The notes beneath the pieces were generated by a model. The model did not search any database. It saw nothing but the letters and a program-made list of their open reading frames with translations, and had not been told where the DNA came from. A program made the translations under genes and the position numbers. DNA of 42,878 nucleotides, from assembly GCA_030842085.1 (NCBI GenBank), contig JAUUSE010000014.1, forward strand, positions 1 through 42,878. Reading direction: 5' to 3'. The DNA comes from Timburyella sp030842085. GTDB taxonomy: Bacteria > Bacillota > Clostridia > Oscillospirales > Acutalibacteraceae. Positions 34,303 through 42,878 of the stretch are shown piece by piece. Each line of letters starts with the position of its first letter. Position 1 is the first letter of the stretch.

Positions 34303-35346
34303 ATGCTTGCTACTATAGCGTCTGTATGGTCGTCGGTATGGCCAATATTAGTCGCTATTGCTATATTTTTATTTTTTATACTTATACATGAATTTGGCCA
34401 CTTCTTGGCGGCGAAGCTTATGGGAGTAAGGGTAAATGAATTTGCAATAGGCTTTGGTCCAAAAATGTTTTCTTTCGGCAAGGGTGAAACCAAGTATTCG
34501 GTAAGGTGGATTCCTCTCGGCGGCTACTGTGCTATGGAGGGCGAGGACGACGACAGCGAGGACGACAAGGCGTTTGGCAAAAAGCCGGTTTGGCGACGAA
34601 TTATAATTGTTGTTGCCGGCGCGCTTTTTAATATTTTACTGGGATTTCTTATTGTTGTTATAATGACAGCTTTTACTCCTGTAATTGGAACGACGACGGT
34701 TGAGCAGTTTAATGAAGGCGCTGTCAGCCCGTCTTATGGACTAAAAGAGGGAGACAAGATTGTATCGGTAAACGGCAAAAGCGTTTTTGTGACGGATGAT
34801 ATAACATATTACGCCGCTTCCTCCACCGACGGAAATGTAAAAATGCAGGTCAAAAGAGACGGTGAAGTAATTGACTTGGATATACATTTCGGCGCTGAAA
34901 ACAATTACCCAAATTTAGACTTTAAGGTAGCTCGCGCTGAAAAAAATATCGGCACGGTGATATCATATTCTTTTTGGGACAGCATATCGATGATGAGGAT
35001 GATATATTCATCAATCGGCGGAATGCTGACGGGTCAGTATGGACTCGACGATATGGCGGGTCCGGTAGGCATGGTGCAGCAGGTTTCGCAAGCCGCAAAG
35101 TACGGACTTGATACATTTTTATGGATAGCCGCGCTGATAACAATAAATTTGGGAATATTCAATTTATTGCCCATTCCCGGACTCGACGGCGGCCGTCTTC
35201 TTTTCCTTATAATTGAGGGTATTGCACGCAGGCCGGTACCAAAAAAATACGAAGCATATATACATTTGGCGGGTATAGCACTTTTGCTGCTGCTTTCTGT
35301 AGTGCTTATTTTCCACGACTTTTTCAGAATATTTACCGGCGGATAG
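34303..35346 (+). CDS. rseP: Site-2 zinc metalloprotease (RseP/RasP family)
   Basis: The 347-aa integral membrane protease cleaves anti-sigma factors and signal peptides within the membrane. The zinc motif is HEFGH (His29, Glu30, His33) in the first helix, a PDZ domain lies at about 125-200, and the second metal motif PIPGLDGG carries Asp295. I prefer ATG 34303 (GGTGG 11 nt upstream) to GTG 34288, which overlaps the ribosome-binding site. The gap to dxr is 277 bp and to ispG 342 bp, so it may be transcribed from its own promoter. Confidence 0.95.
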   Translation: MLATIASVWSSVWPILVAIAIFLFFILIHEFGHFLAAKLMGVRVNEFAIGFGPKMFSFGKGETKYSVRWIPLGGYCAMEGEDDDSEDDKAFGKKPVWRRIIIVVAGALFNILLGFLIVVIMTAFTPVIGTTTVEQFNEGAVSPSYGLKEGDKIVSVNGKSVFVTDDITYYAASSTDGNVKMQVKRDGEVIDLDIHFGAENNYPNLDFKVARAEKNIGTVISYSFWDSISMMRMIYSSIGGMLTGQYGLDDMAGPVGMVQQVSQAAKYGLDTFLWIAALITINLGIFNLLPIPGLDGGRLLFLIIEGIARRPVPKKYEAYIHLAGIALLLLLSVVLIFHDFFRIFTGG

Positions 35347-35688
35347 GTTTACGTAATGCTTGTAAATCTTTAGTGTGATGCTATAAATAGACTTTAAAAT
35401 AAGCATAACAGTTTAAAGAAACAATTTAACATCGATAAATTATATCAGCCGGCGCTTTTTTCAATAGCGCCGGCTGATATTAAAGGGCAGCGGTGTTTAC
35501 ATAACTTTAAATATGTTATTGATTAATTGTGCTAAAATTTTAAATATAATTTACATAAAATAAATAAAACACAAAATATCAATGCTTATATATGCTTTAA
35601 TATTCTGAATTTATTTTAATTACTAACTAAAATTATAAGTCTACATAATTATATATATATGAGCGATTTATCGGAGGAAAAGCGAAAT
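35347..35688. other. Intergenic region between rseP and ispG
   Basis: Holds a perfect 15-bp hairpin (35442-35480) and then about 200 bp of very AT-rich sequence. No ORF or promoter is convincing, though a start for ispG-polC may lie here. Confidence 0.5.
35442..35480. other. Perfect 15-bp hairpin between rseP and ispG
   Basis: Arms 35442-35456 and 35466-35480 pair perfectly with a GC-rich core; the 9-nt loop contains a run of T. It has no T tail, so it is not a standard terminator. It may stabilise an mRNA end, mark a processing site, or weakly attenuate transcription into ispG-polC. Confidence 0.6.
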
Positions 35689-36738
35689 ATGGGTATACAT
35701 AAAACAAAACAAGTTATGGTCGGAAATATAGCGATAGGCGGCGGAGCCGACATATCTATACAGTCGATGCTAAATGCACCTCCTGATGATACTTATGCAA
35801 ATGTCTTTCAGGCAATGCAGCTTGAGACAGCAGGCTGCGAGATTATAAGAACGGCTGTGCCAAATATGGATGCAGTTAACATAATATATAAATTAAAAGA
35901 AAAAACAAAGATGCCGGTGGTGGCTGATATTCATTTTGATTATCGGCTGGCGCTTGCGGCCGTCGATGCCGGCGCTGATAAAATAAGGATAAATCCGGGG
36001 AATATAGGAAGCAGGGAGAACGTTGAAAAAGTAGCGAATGCCTGCAAAGAAAGGGGCCTGCCAATAAGAATAGGAGTTAATGCCGGCTCGCTTGAGAAGC
36101 ATTTGCTGAAAAAATATGGGACACCGTGTGTAGACGCCTTGGTGGAAAGTGCTTTATATAACATTTCCCTGCTTGAAGAGTTTGAATTTTACGATATAAT
36201 AGTATCTATAAAGTCGTCGGATGTGCCGACTATGTTTGAGGCATACAAAAAGCTGAGCAGCAAATGTGATTATCCTCTGCATTTAGGCGTGACAGAGGCG
36301 GGCACAAAGCACATGGGTGTTATAAAATCCGCTGCCGGAATAGGCGGACTGCTGCTTAATGGAATAGGCGACACAATACGGGTATCGCTTACCGACGACC
36401 CTGTTGAAGAGATATATGCGGCGCGGGATATACTAAAAGCCGTCGGCAAGAGAAGGGGTGGGCCCATGCTTATCTCCTGTCCGACCTGCGGCCGCACTAA
36501 AATTGATTTGATATCTCTTGCAAAAGAGGTGGAGCAGCGGCTGGAGGGTTGTACAAAAGACATAACCGTTGCGGTTATGGGCTGCGAGGTAAACGGTCCC
36601 GGCGAGGCGTCGCATGCGGACATAGGAATAGCCGGCGGAAAAGACTGCGGAGTGCTAATTAAAAAGGGAGAAATACTGCGCCGCGTTTCGCAGGAGCGGC
36701 TTGTGGATGAGCTTATGGCGGAAATTGATAAAATGTAA
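35689..36738 (+). CDS. ispG: 4-hydroxy-3-methylbut-2-enyl diphosphate synthase
   Basis: The 349-aa iron-sulfur enzyme makes HMBPP from MEcPP late in the MEP pathway. It has a TIM barrel (QSML... DIHFDYRLAL) and a C-terminal [4Fe-4S] domain whose ligands are Cys264 and Cys267 in SCPTCGR, Cys299 in MGCEVNGPGE and Glu306 in that same motif. ATG 35689 is chosen because GGAGG lies 11 nt upstream; ATG 35659 has no site and would add ten unaligned residues. It is followed 40 bp later by polC. Confidence 0.97.
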   Translation: MGIHKTKQVMVGNIAIGGGADISIQSMLNAPPDDTYANVFQAMQLETAGCEIIRTAVPNMDAVNIIYKLKEKTKMPVVADIHFDYRLALAAVDAGADKIRINPGNIGSRENVEKVANACKERGLPIRIGVNAGSLEKHLLKKYGTPCVDALVESALYNISLLEEFEFYDIIVSIKSSDVPTMFEAYKKLSSKCDYPLHLGVTEAGTKHMGVIKSAAGIGGLLLNGIGDTIRVSLTDDPVEEIYAARDILKAVGKRRGGPMLISCPTCGRTKIDLISLAKEVEQRLEGCTKDITVAVMGCEVNGPGEASHADIGIAGGKDCGVLIKKGEILRRVSQERLVDELMAEIDKM

Positions 36739-36778
36739 ATGGACATACATTAAAAATGTTTGATTTGCGGAGAAAGTA

Positions 36779-39700
36779 ATGGAGAGTAAAAAGTTTACAG
36801 ATTTATTTGGAGAATACATATCTAAAGAAAGCAAAGAGGTGCTGGGTTTAGCCGATATAACGGCCTGCTCGCTTAATAAAAGCGAGAGAGGCCTTAAAAT
36901 CATGCTGTCCGGCAAAACAATTATTGCTCCAAATATTTTGCATGAGGTAAAGACGTCGCTTATAAAAAACTTAGGTCTTAAAAAGGCAGAAATAGAAATA
37001 AAATATGACAGCGGACTTTTTAATCCGGCTGCCGCCATGACTATAATAGACGAGCTGAAGATAAGAAGCTCTCGCGTAAACGGCTTTTTTGACGGCGCCG
37101 AGGTTAGCATTTTAGGCAATACTATTACTTATAAAATCCGCAACGGCGGATACACGGCGGTGGCAAGCCTTGGCCTTGAGAAAGAAATAGCCGACATAAT
37201 AGAGCAGGAGTTCGGCGTAAGATACAAGATAGTATTTGACGGTACTTTGGAAGCGTCGGAGGAGGAGACGGAGAAAATAAGGGCAGAGGCGGCAAGGCAG
37301 GCGGCGGAAGAAAGCCGTAAAAAGGCAATGGCTGCCGATGCGGGGAAAAAGTCCGGTGCTGAAAAGGCGGTTATAAAGAGAAAAGAGCATGACGGCATTG
37401 CGGACGAGGGCATGAACTATTATCCGGCAAGCGCTGTGGTGCTGCTCGGCAAAGAGATTAAAGGCAAGCCTATTGAAATGAAAGCCATTACTCCGTTTAA
37501 TGACAATGTTATAGTCTGGGGCAAGGTATTTGATATAGAGCGTCGGGAGACCAGAAATGGCGACAAAATCGGCATAAGCTTCTGCATCACCGACAAGACA
37601 TGGTCGTATAAAGTTAAAACATATCTTAAAAAGAGCGACGCAAAGGCGCTTAGTCCGCTGGAAAACGGCATGACGGTGCTTATTTCCGGAAATATGACGG
37701 ACGATACGTTTGAAAAGGAATATACTATAAAACCACGCGATATATCGGTGGTGGAGCCGTATATCCGCAAGGATACGGCTAAAGAGAAGCGTGTGGAGCT
37801 GCACATGCACACCAATATGTCCAGTATGGACGCCATGACCAGCGCAACCGACCTTATAAACCGCGCTTATAAATGGGGGCACAAGGCTGTTGCAATAACT
37901 GACCATGGCGTTGTACAAGCCTTTCCGGAGGCGATGATGGCGGCAAAGAGCATACGCAAGTCCGGCGGTGATTTTAAAGCTATATACGGCGTGGAGGCGT
38001 ATTTTGTAAACGATTTGATAGGCGCTGTATCGGGAAGCAGCTCTAACAGCACGTCCGACACATTTATTGTTTTCGACGTTGAGACTACGGGACTTTCGGC
38101 GGCAAACGACCGACTTACCGAAATAGGCGCCGTTAAGGTGGTTAACGGCGAAATAACAGAGTCGTTTAACATATTTGTCAATCCTGAGCGGCCGATACCG
38201 CAGAAGATAACCGAACTCACCAGCATTACGGACGAGATGGTAAAGGACGCGCCTAAAGAAGAAGAGGCGGTGCGTCTGTTTTTGAAATTTTCCGGTGAGG
38301 ACGCCGTTTATGTGGCGCATAATGCAAATTTTGATATATCATTTATAAAAAGTGCATGCGGCCGGCACAATATTGCTTTTGACCCGACCTTTATCGATAC
38401 TGTCGTCATGGCCCGTGCGCTTATGAAAGACTTGCGCAATTACAAGCTCGACACGGTGGCAAAGGGGTTGTCGTTAGGCGATTTCCATCATCACCGCGCC
38501 TGCGACGACGCCGACATTTTAGCAAGGATATTCCTGCGCTTTTTGGAAATGCTTCCAAGCGAGTGCAAATCCGTTTCGCAGATTAATACCGCCCTCACCG
38601 GCTCGGATGTTAAAAAACTGCCGTCAAAGCACCAGATAATTCTTGTAAAGAATGCGGTGGGGCTTAAGAATTTATACAAGCTTATTTCTGCATCTCATCT
38701 TGACTATTTTTATAAAAAGCCGCTTATACCAAAAACGCTGCTCAACAAACACCGCGAGGGACTCATTCTTGGCAGTGCCTGCGAGGCGGGCGAGCTTTAC
38801 GACGCTATAAAGCTCGGCCGGCCGTGGGGAGAGCTGCTTAGTATAGCTGAATATTACGATTATCTTGAAATACAGCCGGTTGCCAACAACATGTTCCTCG
38901 TCGACGAGGGTATAGTCAAGGACGAAAATCAGATAAGAGAGTTTAACAAAACGGTAGTAAGGCTTGGCGAGAAGCTTAAAAAGCCGGTAGTCGCAACCTG
39001 CGACGTCCATTTTCTTGATAAAGACGACGCAATATTTCGCTCAATATTACAGGCGGGTCAGGGTTTTAAAGATGCCGACAGGGCGGTGCCGCTTTATCTT
39101 CGCACCACTGACGAAATGCTTAAGGAGTTTGAATATTTAGGCAAAGAAAAAGCATATGAGGTTGTTGTAACCAACACCAACAAAATAGCCGATATGATAG
39201 ACGGAGATATACTGCCCATACCTGACGGCAACTTCCCACCGTCTATTGACGGCGCCGACGATACTCTTAAAAACACTACCATGAACAGGGCGCGGGAAAT
39301 ATACGGCGACCCGCTGCCGGAAATAATAGAGAAGCGGCTGGAAAAGGAGCTTGGTTCCATAATAAACAACGGATTCTCTGTTATGTATGTTACGGCGCAG
39401 GAGCTGGTAGCCGACTCAGAAGCTCATGGCTACTTAGTCGGCTCAAGAGGTTCGGTCGGCTCGTCGCTTGTGGCGGCTATGGCGGGCATATCAGAGGTAA
39501 ACCCAATGGTTCCGCATTATGTCTGCCCCAAGTGCAAGTACAGTGAATTTTTCACCGACGGCAGCGTGGGCTCCGGCTTCGATTTGCCGGAGAAAAAGTG
39601 CCCCAAATGCGGCGCAGAGCTTAACCGCGACGGCCATGATATACCGTTTGAAACCTTTTTGGGCTTTAAGGGAGACAAAACCCCGGATATCGACCTCAAT

Positions 39701-41113
39701 TTTTCCGGTGAATATCAGTCCTATGCACATAAATTTACCGAGACGCTGTTCGGACGCGAAAATGTTTTCAAAGCCGGCACAATATCTACAGTGGCTGAGA
39801 AAACGGCTTTTGGCTTTGTGAAAAAGTATGCTGAAGAGCGCGGAATAATACTCAACAAAGCTGAAATGAACCGCCTTGTTAAAGGCTGCACCGGCATAAA
39901 GCGCACTACCGGACAGCACCCCGGCGGCATGGTCGTAATACCGAGAGATAAGGATGTTTACGACTTCACACCCGTTCAGCATCCGGCGGACGATACCTCA
40001 TCGGACATGATAACAACGCACTTCGACTTCCACTCGCTGCACGACACTATACTCAAGCTTGATATACTCGGACACGATGTTCCGACGATTTATAAATATC
40101 TTGAAGAATATACCGGAAAAGCGGTTATGGATGTACCTATGTCGGACAAAAAGGTCATGAGCCTGTTTACCTCTACAAAGGCGCTGGGCGTTACTGAGGA
40201 GGATATAGACTGTCAGACAGGTTCGCTTTCTCTGCCTGAGGTCGGTACGTCATTTGTACGGCAAATGCTTATGGATACGCAGCCGAAGACATTTTCGGAT
40301 TTGCTGCAGATATCGGGACTTTCGCACGGCACCGACGTCTGGCTGGGCAACGCGCAGGAGCTTATTAAGAATAAAACATGCACTATTTCAGAGGTTATAG
40401 GTACGCGCGACAGCATTATGATATATCTTATGCATAAAGGACTTGAACCGTCGATGGCGTTTAATATAATGGAAATAGTGCGTAAGGGCAAGGCGACAAA
40501 GCTGCTAACTGAAGAACACATAAACGCTATGAAAGAGCACGGAGTGCCGAGCTGGTATATAGACTCATGCATGAAAATAAAGTACATGTTCCCAAAAGCG
40601 CATGCCGCTGCTTATATGATATCAGCGTTGAGGCTTGGTTGGTACAAGGTATATTATCCGGCGGAGTATTATGCGGCGTATTTTTCCGCCCGCGGCGAGG
40701 ATATCGACGCAAAGACGGTACTGGGCGGCTTATCAGTTGTTAAGGCAAAGATGAATGAGATAAAGATAAAGGGCAGGGAAGCAACGGCAAAGGAAAATGC
40801 AACTTTCTCCACACTTCAGATAGTGAGGGAAATGCAGGCGCGTGGAATATCGTTTCTGCCAGTAGATTTCTATAAGTCAAAATCACAGAAATATCTTGTA
40901 GAGGATGGAAATATAAGGCTTCCATTCGGTTCGCTCAGCGGCGTCGGAGAGGCAGCGGCGGATTCGCTTGAACAGGCGGCAAAGAAGGGCGAATATTTGT
41001 CTAAAGAAGAATTGCAGTATACGGCCAACGTGTCTAAAACGGTTATGGAGGCAATGAACGAGATAGGTACGCTTGATTTTTTGCCGGATTCAAATCAGAT
41101 GAAGTTCTTTTAA
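36779..41113 (+). CDS. polC: DNA polymerase III alpha subunit, PolC type
   Basis: The 1444-aa protein is the low-GC Gram-positive replicative polymerase. Domain order: N-terminal and OB-fold region (about 1-335), PHP domain with ELHMHTNMSSMDAMTS (His342, His344), an inserted DEDD exonuclease from about 428 (FDVETTGLS, Asp433, Glu435), then the rest of the PHP. The polymerase core has a zinc-binding module (CPKCKYSEFF with Cys916/Cys919, and CPKCGAEL with Cys941/Cys944) and catalytic PDIDLNFSGEYQ (Asp970, Asp972). The length fits B. subtilis PolC (1437 aa). A GGAG-type site precedes the ATG. It ends the cluster. Confidence 0.98.
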   Translation: MESKKFTDLFGEYISKESKEVLGLADITACSLNKSERGLKIMLSGKTIIAPNILHEVKTSLIKNLGLKKAEIEIKYDSGLFNPAAAMTIIDELKIRSSRVNGFFDGAEVSILGNTITYKIRNGGYTAVASLGLEKEIADIIEQEFGVRYKIVFDGTLEASEEETEKIRAEAARQAAEESRKKAMAADAGKKSGAEKAVIKRKEHDGIADEGMNYYPASAVVLLGKEIKGKPIEMKAITPFNDNVIVWGKVFDIERRETRNGDKIGISFCITDKTWSYKVKTYLKKSDAKALSPLENGMTVLISGNMTDDTFEKEYTIKPRDISVVEPYIRKDTAKEKRVELHMHTNMSSMDAMTSATDLINRAYKWGHKAVAITDHGVVQAFPEAMMAAKSIRKSGGDFKAIYGVEAYFVNDLIGAVSGSSSNSTSDTFIVFDVETTGLSAANDRLTEIGAVKVVNGEITESFNIFVNPERPIPQKITELTSITDEMVKDAPKEEEAVRLFLKFSGEDAVYVAHNANFDISFIKSACGRHNIAFDPTFIDTVVMARALMKDLRNYKLDTVAKGLSLGDFHHHRACDDADILARIFLRFLEMLPSECKSVSQINTALTGSDVKKLPSKHQIILVKNAVGLKNLYKLISASHLDYFYKKPLIPKTLLNKHREGLILGSACEAGELYDAIKLGRPWGELLSIAEYYDYLEIQPVANNMFLVDEGIVKDENQIREFNKTVVRLGEKLKKPVVATCDVHFLDKDDAIFRSILQAGQGFKDADRAVPLYLRTTDEMLKEFEYLGKEKAYEVVVTNTNKIADMIDGDILPIPDGNFPPSIDGADDTLKNTTMNRAREIYGDPLPEIIEKRLEKELGSIINNGFSVMYVTAQELVADSEAHGYLVGSRGSVGSSLVAAMAGISEVNPMVPHYVCPKCKYSEFFTDGSVGSGFDLPEKKCPKCGAELNRDGHDIPFETFLGFKGDKTPDIDLNFSGEYQSYAHKFTETLFGRENVFKAGTISTVAEKTAFGFVKKYAEERGIILNKAEMNRLVKGCTGIKRTTGQHPGGMVVIPRDKDVYDFTPVQHPADDTSSDMITTHFDFHSLHDTILKLDILGHDVPTIYKYLEEYTGKAVMDVPMSDKKVMSLFTSTKALGVTEEDIDCQTGSLSLPEVGTSFVRQMLMDTQPKTFSDLLQISGLSHGTDVWLGNAQELIKNKTCTISEVIGTRDSIMIYLMHKGLEPSMAFNIMEIVRKGKATKLLTEEHINAMKEHGVPSWYIDSCMKIKYMFPKAHAAAYMISALRLGWYKVYYPAEYYAAYFSARGEDIDAKTVLGGLSVVKAKMNEIKIKGREATAKENATFSTLQIVREMQARGISFLPVDFYKSKSQKYLVEDGNIRLPFGSLSGVGEAAADSLEQAAKKGEYLSKEELQYTANVSKTVMEAMNEIGTLDFLPDSNQMKFF

Positions 41114-41143
41114 TGCGTTAAGAGACGTAAATAAGTTAAAATG

Positions 41144-41200
41144 AGCAATAAAGTTATGATTTGCATAACTGTTAAAAGTTTCTATTGCTGATTTGTTTTT
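41144..41200 (+). terminator. Nested hairpin, likely polC terminator
   Basis: An outer 7-bp stem (41144-41150 with 41183-41189) encloses an inner 7-bp stem (41152-41158 with 41164-41170). A T-rich tail (GATTTGTTTTTA) follows. It begins 31 nt after the polC stop. Confidence 0.6.
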
Positions 41201-41411
41201 AATATGTGTACTGTGTACTTACCGTCGCATAACTTACAAACCTATTGGCGGACGAAATTCTTTATATATCGGATGCCTGCGCAATGAACCGCAGCTGACC
41301 GTACATAACTTTTGCTTTAAAACAGTTGCCTTTATTTTTATAAAGCATTTGATGAAGCTTTTTTATTTGCCATAAAATAAAATGAAATTTTGTTATAAGC
41401 ATACAGAAATA

Positions 41412-41440
41412 ACAGCCATACGTTTAGCGCGTATGGCTGT
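41412..41440 (-). terminator. Hairpin after the DUF2752 gene
   Basis: A perfect 11-bp stem (41412-41422 with 41430-41440) with a 7-nt loop. On the minus strand a short T-rich stretch follows; on the plus strand only A residues. It is therefore more likely the end of the minus-strand DUF4234-DUF2752 transcript. Confidence 0.55.
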
Positions 41441-41593
41441 AAAAAAATTGTCTATTCGATAAAAGAAAATATAAAATCTACTGATGCTTAGGTATGAATA
41501 TGCTCCTATAAAAATCATAGAATGACTTGAAAAATGCTCCGAAAGAACTGAATTTGAAAATATAAGCGAGATTACCGGCAAAGTATAATATAG

Positions 41594-42067
41594 CTAATTT
41601 ATAAACAGCTTAATAAATCGTCCTAAAAATGTGTTGGTATTAAAAGTAAAAGGCTCAGTATGTGGAAAGTAAATAATTAATCTTATAACATAGACGGTAA
41701 TAAACACGACTACAAAGAACATGGCAAATATCATTACTGCGCGCGGATGGCTTTCTCGGCAGAACTTCCACAGCAAAAACAGCACTATAACCGCCGGATA
41801 GAAGAACAGCACAAGCGGATGATAATGCAGTGCAGCGGATATATTGCCTGAAAGCAGTTCCAAGGTCGCGCGTGTCATACCACAGCCGGGGCAAGGTACG
41901 CCTATAGTGGATTTTATAAGGCAGGTCGTGCCGGTAACAAGCTGCGCTATTATCATATATCCGATTATTATAACAAACCAGACGGCATACTTTTTAATAA
42001 AGTTTATAAATCCCGCCCTAAATCTTTCGACGCGCATTTGAGATGCATTAGCTGTTGTTTTGGCCAT
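41594..42067 (-). CDS. DUF2752 membrane protein
   Basis: The 157-aa protein has three to four membrane segments and the DUF2752 signature PCPGCGMTRA (two Cys in CPGC) followed by a His-Pro-Leu motif in LHYHPLVLF. The Cys and His pattern suggests metal or redox chemistry, but no function is established for the family. Its ATG lies inside the last codons of the upstream DUF4234 gene in a different frame, overlapping by 20 bp, so the two are probably translationally coupled. A GGAG lies about 15 nt before the start. Confidence 0.88.
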   Translation of the reverse strand: MAKTTANASQMRVERFRAGFINFIKKYAVWFVIIIGYMIIAQLVTGTTCLIKSTIGVPCPGCGMTRATLELLSGNISAALHYHPLVLFFYPAVIVLFLLWKFCRESHPRAVMIFAMFFVVVFITVYVIRLIIYFPHTEPFTFNTNTFLGRFIKLFIN

Positions 42068-42749
42068 TGTCTATATGATTTTCTCCGTTATTTTTATTTT
42101 GCTCAAAGCTATTTTGGCCGCTGCTTTGTGTGTCTTCTGCGCCGCATTGGCCTTGTGTGTATTGCGATTGACTGTTATTTGCATTATTATATTGCTGGCC
42201 GCCCTGCTGATTATAGTTGTAATTTTGCTCATTTGCAGGCTGCTGATAAAAATTTGATTGATTAGACGACTGATTTTGCCAACCAGCGCCATGATTTTGT
42301 CCGGCTTGAGTATAGCCGTTGTAATTCTGGCCTTGATTATAATTTTGCTGATTATAGCCTTGGCCGTAATTATTATAATATGGTCCGCTGTTATAGTTGT
42401 TAGTGGATGAGAAATTGTTCAAGTCGCTCTGAACCTGATACTCCATTATATATATGCCTACGCCAAATAAAAGAGAGAGTATGAGCCACAATATAAATGA
42501 GGACTGGGATTGCATCAGACTGCGTCCGGCAAGCTCATCTATAGCGTTGCCGAGCTTATACATAACATATATCATTACCGGAAAGCAGAAAAAGCCGAGT
42601 ATGACAAGTACTGTGTTTATTTCCTCACGGCCGAGTGCGTCGTTTATCTCTTTTGAAGTTACATACAGCCAGTATATGAAATAAATTCCGCATGTTACAA
42701 TAGAAAGCAGTATTATTGTGATAGGCGAGCGCTGAGTAAATTTATACAT
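42048..42749 (-). CDS. DUF4234 membrane protein with Asn/Gln/Tyr-rich tail
   Basis: The 233-aa protein has an N-terminal DUF4234 region (about 1-105) with three membrane segments and an early SIVTCGIYFIYWLYVTSKEI helix. The remaining 125 or so residues are very rich in Asn, Gln, Tyr, Gly and Ser (units such as YNQQNYNQGQNYNG), a composition like prion-like or condensate-forming domains, and the last 30 turn acidic and polar. The start has AAAAGGGGAG close upstream. It is the first gene of a pair with DUF2752, an association I have seen for these two families. The function is unknown. Confidence 0.88.
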   Translation of the reverse strand: MYKFTQRSPITIILLSIVTCGIYFIYWLYVTSKEINDALGREEINTVLVILGFFCFPVMIYVMYKLGNAIDELAGRSLMQSQSSFILWLILSLLFGVGIYIMEYQVQSDLNNFSSTNNYNSGPYYNNYGQGYNQQNYNQGQNYNGYTQAGQNHGAGWQNQSSNQSNFYQQPANEQNYNYNQQGGQQYNNANNSQSQYTQGQCGAEDTQSSGQNSFEQNKNNGENHIDNGQNNS

Positions 42750-42878
42750 AAAAATCTCCCCTTTTATTACTGATATTAGAATAACATAGCAAGTATTATC
42801 ATTGCAATATAAAAAAAACTAAATTCCTTGAAATTTGAGCGGAATTGAAATACAATATTAAGAGGTTGGTATTTTAGG

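Larger units (their letters stand above)
41114..41593. other. Convergent intergenic region after polC
   Basis: About 480 bp with two hairpins (41144-41200 and 41412-41440). The part between, 41210-41390, contains some short frames but none with a ribosome-binding site or recognisable product. Confidence 0.5.

Noticed and set aside
37112..38320. 402-codon minus-strand open frame within polC
   Set aside because: It overlaps the PHP and exonuclease regions of PolC and encodes no recognisable protein; such long antisense frames arise from codon bias.
41393..41581. 62-codon minus-strand frame after polC
   Set aside because: It covers the terminator-like hairpin and has no ribosome-binding site.

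Overview
The window comes from a low-to-moderate GC, endospore-forming member of the Firmicutes (class Clostridia, probably an uncultured gut-type lineage). The evidence is a full-length PolC-type DNA polymerase III, a spo0A-spoIVB pair, a spore germinant-receptor operon, DacF, a MEP isoprenoid pathway (dxr, ispG) and heavy use of ATA, TTG and GTG codons. It is almost entirely chromosomal housekeeping and sporulation DNA. I see no tRNA, rRNA, CRISPR array, insertion sequence or prophage.

Layout. 1-3964 (minus strand): an enoyl reductase (fabV), an SPFH/band-7 protein with its NfeD partner, and an AlkD-like DNA glycosylase. 4072-8122 (plus): a four-gene germinant receptor operon (A subunit, C lipoprotein, small two-helix protein, B permease) with a sigma-G-like promoter, closed by a terminator with an extraordinary run of 34 T. 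8536-8796 (minus): a small conserved-looking protein. 9181-13892 (plus): lon, engB, lysA. 14120-15982 (plus): a Pro-rich low-complexity protein and an atypical CDF-family transporter. 15983-16733: a gene-poor stretch. 16734-17813 (minus): an RluA-type pseudouridine synthase that appears to start at ATT. 18010-18771 (plus): an XRE regulator with a repeat tail of 28-residue units. 19456-24528 (plus): pyrE-radC, a DUF4855-like lipoprotein, dacF and a small lipoprotein. 24681-26828 (minus): spoIVB followed by spo0A. 27225-28706 (plus): a polytopic GT-C-type glycosyltransferase. 29059-41113 (plus): a long translation, envelope and replication cluster: pyrH, frr, uppS, cdsA, an unknown 188-aa gene, dxr, rseP, ispG, polC. 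41594-42749 (minus): a DUF4234 protein with an Asn/Gln/Tyr-rich tail overlapping a DUF2752 protein.

How the genes fit together. The 29-41 kb cluster is the classic Firmicutes block: UMP kinase and ribosome recycling factor, then undecaprenyl-diphosphate synthase, CDP-diglyceride synthase, two MEP-pathway enzymes supplying the isoprenoid precursors, a site-2 protease and the replicative polymerase. Spo0A starts sporulation, SpoIVB signals sigma-K activation from the forespore, DacF trims spore peptidoglycan, and the ger operon builds the receptor that later senses nutrients.

I did not find a convincing undescribed multi-gene system. The best leads are two genes whose ribosome-binding site and family alignment both point to a non-canonical start codon (ATT for the RluA-type gene, CTG for uppS), the PF-repeat XRE regulator, the unknown gene inside the cdsA-dxr junction, the CDF protein lacking two canonical metal ligands, and the prion-like tail on the DUF4234 protein.
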